Under the pieces are notes generated by a model, which saw only the letters and a list, made by a program, of their open reading frames with translations, had not been told where the DNA came from and ran no database searches. This document shows positions 60,084 through 64,000 of a stretch of DNA of 64,000 nt, one piece after another. The translations under genes and the position numbers were made by a program. Origin of the DNA: Glycomyces tritici (GTDB lineage: Bacteria; Actinomycetota; Actinomycetes; Mycobacteriales; Micromonosporaceae); NCBI RefSeq assembly GCF_030403505.1, contig NZ_JAUEMJ010000001.1, positions 1 through 64,000 on the forward strand, read 5' to 3'. How positions within the stretch are numbered: position 1 is the stretch's first letter; each line of letters starts with the position of its first letter.

Positions 60084-61880
60084 TTGCGCGCTGGGCAGGT
60101 CGTGGGCGATCGGTACAGGTTGGAGGAGCGGCTCGGTTCGGGCAGCCAGGGGCAGGTCTGGCGCGCGGCCGACCTGCGGCTGCGCGAGCGGTCCGTGGCG
60201 CTCAAGCGGGCCCTCACCGGCGGTGACGCGGCCGCTGCCGCGAGGGTCCGGCGCGAGGCCGAGGTGCTCGCGAGCGTCAACCACCCCAACGTCGTCACCG
60301 TCTACGACGCCGTCGAGGAGGACGGCGACTGGTGGATCGTCATGGAGTACGTGGACGGCCGCACCCTCGCCGACACCGGCACGATGGGGGCCGAGCAGGC
60401 CGCGCGGTACGGCGCGCAGCTCGCCGGCGGCCTGGAGGCGGTGCACGCCAAGGGCATCCTGCACCGCGACATCAAACCCGCGAACGTCATGGTCACCGCG
60501 CAGGGGCACGCGAAGCTCGCCGACTTCGGCATCGCCCGGCAGGTCCACACCGAACCGACCCTCACCGGGACCGGCGCGGTGACCGGCACGCCCGGCTACG
60601 TCGCGCCCGAGGTCGTGCGGGGCGCCAGCTTCTCCCCCGCCGCCGACGTCTTCTCCCTGGGCGCCACCATCTTCCATCTCGTGGAGGGCACCTCGCCCTT
60701 CGGCGAGGGGAACGCGCACTCGCTGCTGTGGCGGACCGCGCAGGGCGACCGCGTCGAACCGAAGCGGGCCGGGGCGCTCGCGCCGCTGCTCGACCGGCTG
60801 CTCGAGACCGACCCCAAGCGGCGCATCAAGGTCGGCGAGGCCCGCGTCGCACTCGGGAAGCTCGGCGGCGAAGCGGCGATCGGGGCCGCCAAGCGTCCGC
60901 GGCGCTCGTGGGTCTGGGCCGGGGCCGCCGCGACGGCGCTCGTCGTGCTCACCGCGGCCGTGTGGAACGGCATGCGCGACAACGGGTCCGAAGCGGCCCA
61001 AGAGGACCCGCCGGAACTCGACCCCTGGGACTTCGTCGGCGACCAGATCACCGCCGACCCGTGCTCGCTCTGGGACGAGGCGGCGCTCGGCGCCTACGGG
61101 CCGACCGAGATCGACGCCGACAACGGCCCCTTCGAAAGCTGCGACCTGCGCATCGAGAACGACACCGGCGGGGTGGACCTCAACCTCTACTTCTACGAGA
61201 CGAACGGCAAGCCCCACCAGCAGGGCGACGTCTCGATGGTCGGCGAGTTCGGCCTCATCAGCGACGAAGGCTCGCACGACAGGTGCACGCGGACCCTGAT
61301 CTTCCCCGACGGCGAGCACTTCGTCGAGATGTACGCCAAGCAGGATCCCGGCGAGGACACCGAGATCTGCCCCATCATCGACACCGCCGCGAACGCCGCC
61401 ATCGCCGTGGTCGCCGAGGGCCGCCCGCTCCCGCGGCGCGAGCGCGAGGAGGACCCCGAGTCGCTGTTCCACCTCGACGCCTGCGAGCTGCTCGACGACG
61501 AAGCGCTCGAACGCTTCCCCGGCGTCGCCGCGGACGATCCGCTGGAGGGCTTCGGCGGCTGGACCTGCGCGTGGACCAGCACCACGAGCGAGACGGTGGT
61601 GCGCGTCCTCTTCGACCGCGACGACCCCCCGGAGGCCGACGACGGCCAGCGCCTCCAATACGCCGGCATGGTCGCGTACAACGAGGGCGACCACTGGAGC
61701 GAGGACGACTCGTGCCTGGTCAGCGTCGTCTACCGCCAGTTCACCAGCGCCGAAGGGGACGGCACCATCACCGCCGAGTACCTCAGGATCTGGGTGATCG
61801 GCGACGACCCGGTGGAAGAGCTGTGCGACCTCGCCGAGGCCATGGCCGGGCCCGCCGCCGAGGCCCTGCCTGACGCGTAG
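60084..61880 (+). CDS. Transmembrane Ser/Thr protein kinase with duplicated sensor domain
   Basis: About 598 residues. Hanks-type kinase (about 8-262): glycine loop RLGSGSQGQV, ATP Lys in VALKRAL (about 41), HRDIKPANVM (Asp about 129), DFGIARQ, APE in YVAPEVV. Membrane helix about 275-295, then two extracytoplasmic repeats, each starting DPC/DAC plus a helix (DPCSLWDEAALGAYG; LDACELLDDEALERFPG) and a second Cys in ESCDLRI / WTCAWTST, similar to DUF3558-like sensors. I chose TTG 60084 (GGAGAGA upstream); GTG 60033 is possible, and a frame open from 59922 overlaps the TetR promoter. Confidence 0.87.
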   Translation: MRAGQVVGDRYRLEERLGSGSQGQVWRAADLRLRERSVALKRALTGGDAAAAARVRREAEVLASVNHPNVVTVYDAVEEDGDWWIVMEYVDGRTLADTGTMGAEQAARYGAQLAGGLEAVHAKGILHRDIKPANVMVTAQGHAKLADFGIARQVHTEPTLTGTGAVTGTPGYVAPEVVRGASFSPAADVFSLGATIFHLVEGTSPFGEGNAHSLLWRTAQGDRVEPKRAGALAPLLDRLLETDPKRRIKVGEARVALGKLGGEAAIGAAKRPRRSWVWAGAAATALVVLTAAVWNGMRDNGSEAAQEDPPELDPWDFVGDQITADPCSLWDEAALGAYGPTEIDADNGPFESCDLRIENDTGGVDLNLYFYETNGKPHQQGDVSMVGEFGLISDEGSHDRCTRTLIFPDGEHFVEMYAKQDPGEDTEICPIIDTAANAAIAVVAEGRPLPRREREEDPESLFHLDACELLDDEALERFPGVAADDPLEGFGGWTCAWTSTTSETVVRVLFDRDDPPEADDGQRLQYAGMVAYNEGDHWSEDDSCLVSVVYRQFTSAEGDGTITAEYLRIWVIGDDPVEELCDLAEAMAGPAAEALPDA

Positions 61881-61985
61881 CCGCTTGCGGCGCTCGGGCA
61901 TCGCGTCCCCGCCCGATGCGAACGAAGCGGCTCGGGACGGGTCCCGGGGGACCATGCCAGGCTGAGCGCAGGAAAGGAGGTCGCC

Positions 61986-62780
61986 ATGACCGACATCTCC
62001 CAGGTCGAGGGGCTCGAACCGCTGCAGCCGAACCACGCCAGCCTCGCGTTCGGCGTGCCCGAGTCCGAGCCGGGCACGCTCTACGCCCTCTCCGTCTCCG
62101 GCGGGGTCCGCTTCCGGCCCAAGGAGGAGCGGGTCGTCCTCTTCGGACGCAACCGGCCCGATGTGCACGTGTGCGTCGGCGGGGACGACCGCCGCGTCAG
62201 CCGCAGCCACGGCCGCCTCGCCCGGCGCGGGGACCACTGGTGGCTCGCCAACACCGGGCACCTGCCGCTCCAGCTGCCGGGCGCGCGGATGCTGTTCCCC
62301 GAGGACGAGGCCTACCCGCTCGACACCGGGTACACGCCGGTGTTCATCAGCGGCACGGCGCGGCGGCGCCACCTCGTGGAGCTGTACGTCGCCGGCGTCG
62401 ACGGCCGCCTGCCCGCACCCGCACCCGCGGCGTCCACGTTGAAGGACAAGCCCTGGAAGCTCGACGCCGACGAGCGGCTGGCGCTCGTGTGCCTGGCCCA
62501 GCGGTACCTCCTGCACGACGCCTACCCGCAGCCGGTGTCGTGGAAGCAGGTCGCCGCCGAGCTCGCGGAGCTGCGGCCCCGGAGCGGCTGGCGGCCGAAG
62601 AAGGCCGAGCACCTCGTCGCGGGGGTGCGCCGGCGCCTGTCGGCCGCGGGCGTGCCGGGCCTGACCCGCGAGGAGGTCGGGGAACCGGTGGGCAACATGC
62701 TCAACCACAACCTCGTCACCGAGTTGCTGCGCACGCGCACCCTCGTGCCGCCCGACCTGTTCGTGCTCGACAGCGCCTGA
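61986..62780 (+). CDS. FHA-domain protein
   Basis: 264 residues. FHA domain (about 45-100): VLFGRNRPDVHVCVGG, RRVSRSHGRLARR (the Arg and SRSH residues that grip phosphothreonine), then a helical C-terminal region (about 155-264; DERLALVCLAQRYLL, WKQVAAELAEL). It is likely to bind proteins phosphorylated by the kinase encoded just upstream (105-bp gap). ATG 61986 has a very strong AAAGGAGGT. Confidence 0.88.
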   Translation: MTDISQVEGLEPLQPNHASLAFGVPESEPGTLYALSVSGGVRFRPKEERVVLFGRNRPDVHVCVGGDDRRVSRSHGRLARRGDHWWLANTGHLPLQLPGARMLFPEDEAYPLDTGYTPVFISGTARRRHLVELYVAGVDGRLPAPAPAASTLKDKPWKLDADERLALVCLAQRYLLHDAYPQPVSWKQVAAELAELRPRSGWRPKKAEHLVAGVRRRLSAAGVPGLTREEVGEPVGNMLNHNLVTELLRTRTLVPPDLFVLDSA

Positions 62781-62828
62781 GGCCGAATCGGACCGGACCG
62801 GCGCCATCGCGGCGCCGCGTCGTGGAGA

Positions 62829-63218
62829 ATGCTGTCCATGCTCATCGTCGTCCAGATCCTCGCCGCGCTCGCCGGCCTCCTGCACGTCTACATCTGGGTC
62901 ATGGAGTGCCTGCGCTTCTCCGACCCGAAGGTGCACCACGGCGTGTTCCGGGTCGCCGCCGAAGACGTCGAGACCGTCCGCTCCTGGGCCTTCAACCAGG
63001 GCTGGTACAACCTGTTCCTCGCGATCGGGGCCCTCGTCGGCGTCGCCGTGGTCAGATCCGAAGCGGCCGTGGGCATGACGCTCATCGTCTTCGCGTGCGC
63101 ATCGATGCTCGGCGCGGCCCTCGTGCTGGTGCTGAAGGACCGGTCGATGGCCTCGGCGGCGCTGAAGCAGGGCCTGTTCCCGGCGCTGGCCCTGATATTC
63201 GCGTTGACGCAGCTCTAG
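62829..63218 (+). CDS. DUF1304 membrane protein
   Basis: 129 residues with four predicted membrane helices: ILAALAGLLHVYIWVMECLRF with the conserved H and E in membrane, then NQGWYNLFLAIGALVGVAVV, MTLIVFACASMLGAALVLVL and the last near the C-terminus. Matches the DUF1304 family of unknown function. Start ATG 62829 or 62838; GTGGAG supports the first. Confidence 0.88.
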   Translation: MLSMLIVVQILAALAGLLHVYIWVMECLRFSDPKVHHGVFRVAAEDVETVRSWAFNQGWYNLFLAIGALVGVAVVRSEAAVGMTLIVFACASMLGAALVLVLKDRSMASAALKQGLFPALALIFALTQL

Positions 63219-63265
63219 TCGCCCGCGATAGCCTGACGTTCCCCTCGGCGAGAACGGAGAACGAA

Positions 63266-63808
63266 GTGGACGATCGGCGATTGGTGAAGGTCTCGAAGTA
63301 CCTCTCGCGGCATCTGCGCCACGAGCCGGAGCGGCTCGGCATCGAACTCGACGAGCACGGCTGGGTCGAGGTCGACGCACTGCTCAAGGCCCTTGAGGAC
63401 CGGAACTTCCAGGTCACCCGCGAGGAACTGGAAGAGGTCGTGGCCCGCAACGACAAGCAGCGGTTCGCCTTGCGGGACGGCAGGATCCGGGCCAACCAGG
63501 GCCACACCGTGGACGTGGACCTCGGTCTCGCCCCGGCCGCGCCGCCGCCCGTGCTCTACCACGGGACCGTCGGCGGCTTCGTCGCGACGATCCGCGAAGA
63601 GGGCCTCAAGGCCATGGACCGGCACCACGTGCACCTCTCCCCCGACCGCGAGACGGCGGTCAAGGTGGGGTCGCGGCGCGGCAAGCCCGTGGTCCTCGTG
63701 ATCGACGCCGAGCGGATGGCCGGTGCGGGCCACGCGTTCTACAAGTCCGAGAACGGCGTCTGGCTCACCGACCACGTCCCGGCGTGGGCCGTCATGTTCC
63801 CCGGCTGA
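63266..63808 (+). CDS. kptA: RNA 2'-phosphotransferase, Tpt1/KptA family
   Basis: 180 residues, GTG start with GGAGA. N-terminal winged domain KVSKYLSRHLRHEPERLGIE with the catalytic Arg and His; C-terminal ADP-ribosyltransferase-like domain with LYHGTVGGF and RHHVHLSPD. The family moves a 2'-phosphate from RNA to NAD+; in bacteria the natural target is uncertain. Appears monocistronic. Confidence 0.93.
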   Translation: MDDRRLVKVSKYLSRHLRHEPERLGIELDEHGWVEVDALLKALEDRNFQVTREELEEVVARNDKQRFALRDGRIRANQGHTVDVDLGLAPAAPPPVLYHGTVGGFVATIREEGLKAMDRHHVHLSPDRETAVKVGSRRGKPVVLVIDAERMAGAGHAFYKSENGVWLTDHVPAWAVMFPG

Positions 63809-63818
63809 ACGCCGGAAA

Positions 63819-63857
63819 CGCCCGGGGCCGCCTCCTTGCGGGAGGCGGCCCCGGGCG
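63819..63857. terminator. Bidirectional terminator after kptA
   Basis: 17-base arm CGCCCGGGGCCGCCTCC, loop TTGCG, exact inverse arm; between convergent genes. Confidence 0.85.
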
Positions 63858-63866
63858 TTCGCGTAC

Positions 63867-64000
63867 TTAGCCGACGGCGACCGGGACCGGTTCGACCGCG
63901 TCGGCGGCCTTGCGGGTCTTGATGACCGCGACGGCGATGACCAGGGCCGCCGCCGCGAGGCCGGCGGCGATGCCGTACCCGAGGCGGAAGCCGCCCGTGA
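63867..64000 (-). CDS. 3' end of a membrane transporter gene (probably MFS)
   Basis: The last 43 codons before a TAA at 63867-63869 are within the window. They read TGGFRLGYGIAAGLAAAALV, then IAVAVIKTRKAADAVEP and a short tail, a final membrane helix with a basic exit, typical of the last helix of MFS (DHA2-type) exporters. The rest lies outside the window, so the family call is tentative. Confidence 0.5.
   Translation of the reverse strand, partial: TGGFRLGYGIAAGLAAAALVIAVAVIKTRKAADAVEPVPVAVG

Noticed and set aside
60015..63380. 1100-codon minus-strand frame opposite the kinase, FHA and DUF1304 genes
   Set aside because: Kinase, FHA and DUF1304 motifs are all on the plus strand; the minus reading has none.
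1..64000. CRISPR array, tRNA or rRNA genes, phage integrase or attachment site
   Set aside because: I looked for spaced repeats, cloverleaf 3' ends and integrase motifs and found none that hold up by eye; a dedicated tRNA scan could still find one.

Overview
The window is GC-rich DNA with dense GC3-biased genes, Sec and Tat signal peptides, lipoboxes, actinobacterial-type regulators (ROK, LacI, ECF42 sigma factor, Ser/Thr kinase, FHA) and free-living saprophyte enzymes. It fits a soil or plant-associated actinobacterium (Glycomyces-like or a related family is an inference). No rRNA, tRNA, CRISPR array or phage module was seen.

Layout. 1-6.6 kb is an insertion-sequence-scarred segment. It holds an IS5-type element bounded by a 12-bp inverted repeat that also encloses an unknown gene, a decayed IS5 transposase, an apparently inserted hydrolase / GbsR-MarR regulator / methyltransferase operon with a large palindromic operator, a secreted beta-propeller protein and an IS630-like remnant. 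6.6-9.7 kb carries a MOSC protein, a tandem-DUF4333 lipoprotein and an anchored protein of unknown function.

9.7-32.5 kb and beyond is a plant cell wall (mainly xyloglucan) degradation region. Operon A (minus strand) encodes secreted GH74 xyloglucanase, a CBM2-GH5 endoglucanase and a CE1 esterase with a CBM13; a secreted GH12 enzyme is divergent from it. Next come two related secreted polysaccharide lyases and a LacI regulator, with LacI-type operators before both lyases. Operon B (minus strand) encodes a sugar-binding lipoprotein, two ABC permeases, a second GH74 and an intracellular-looking GH29 fucosidase. Divergent from it are a ROK regulator, a GH36 alpha-galactosidase, a 2-hydroxyacid dehydrogenase and an unusual hexapeptide-acyltransferase fusion protein. 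Operons A and B share the promoter block GTTGACAAACT-N10-TGCGTAC, suggesting common control, plausibly by the ROK protein. Nearly every gap inside these operons holds a strong hairpin. No ABC ATPase, GH31 alpha-xylosidase or beta-glucosidase is present, so uptake energisation and final oligosaccharide breakdown must be encoded elsewhere.

37.7-49 kb contains a CBS protein, membrane proteins, a GNAT enzyme, the remnant of a secreted CBM2-like gene behind an intact promoter, a sugar isomerase/oxidoreductase pair, glutamate decarboxylase, an ECF42-type sigma factor with its DGPF/YCII partner and a matching promoter, and a CE4 deacetylase with a CBM13. 49-64 kb contains an FtsX permease without its ATPase, a GH42 beta-galactosidase with a palindromic operator, a SUKH-like protein next to a very acidic DxDxDG-repeat protein, a MarR/RidA divergent pair with two operators, an MMPL exporter with a TetR regulator, a transmembrane Ser/Thr kinase, an FHA protein, DUF1304, KptA and the 3' end of a transporter gene.
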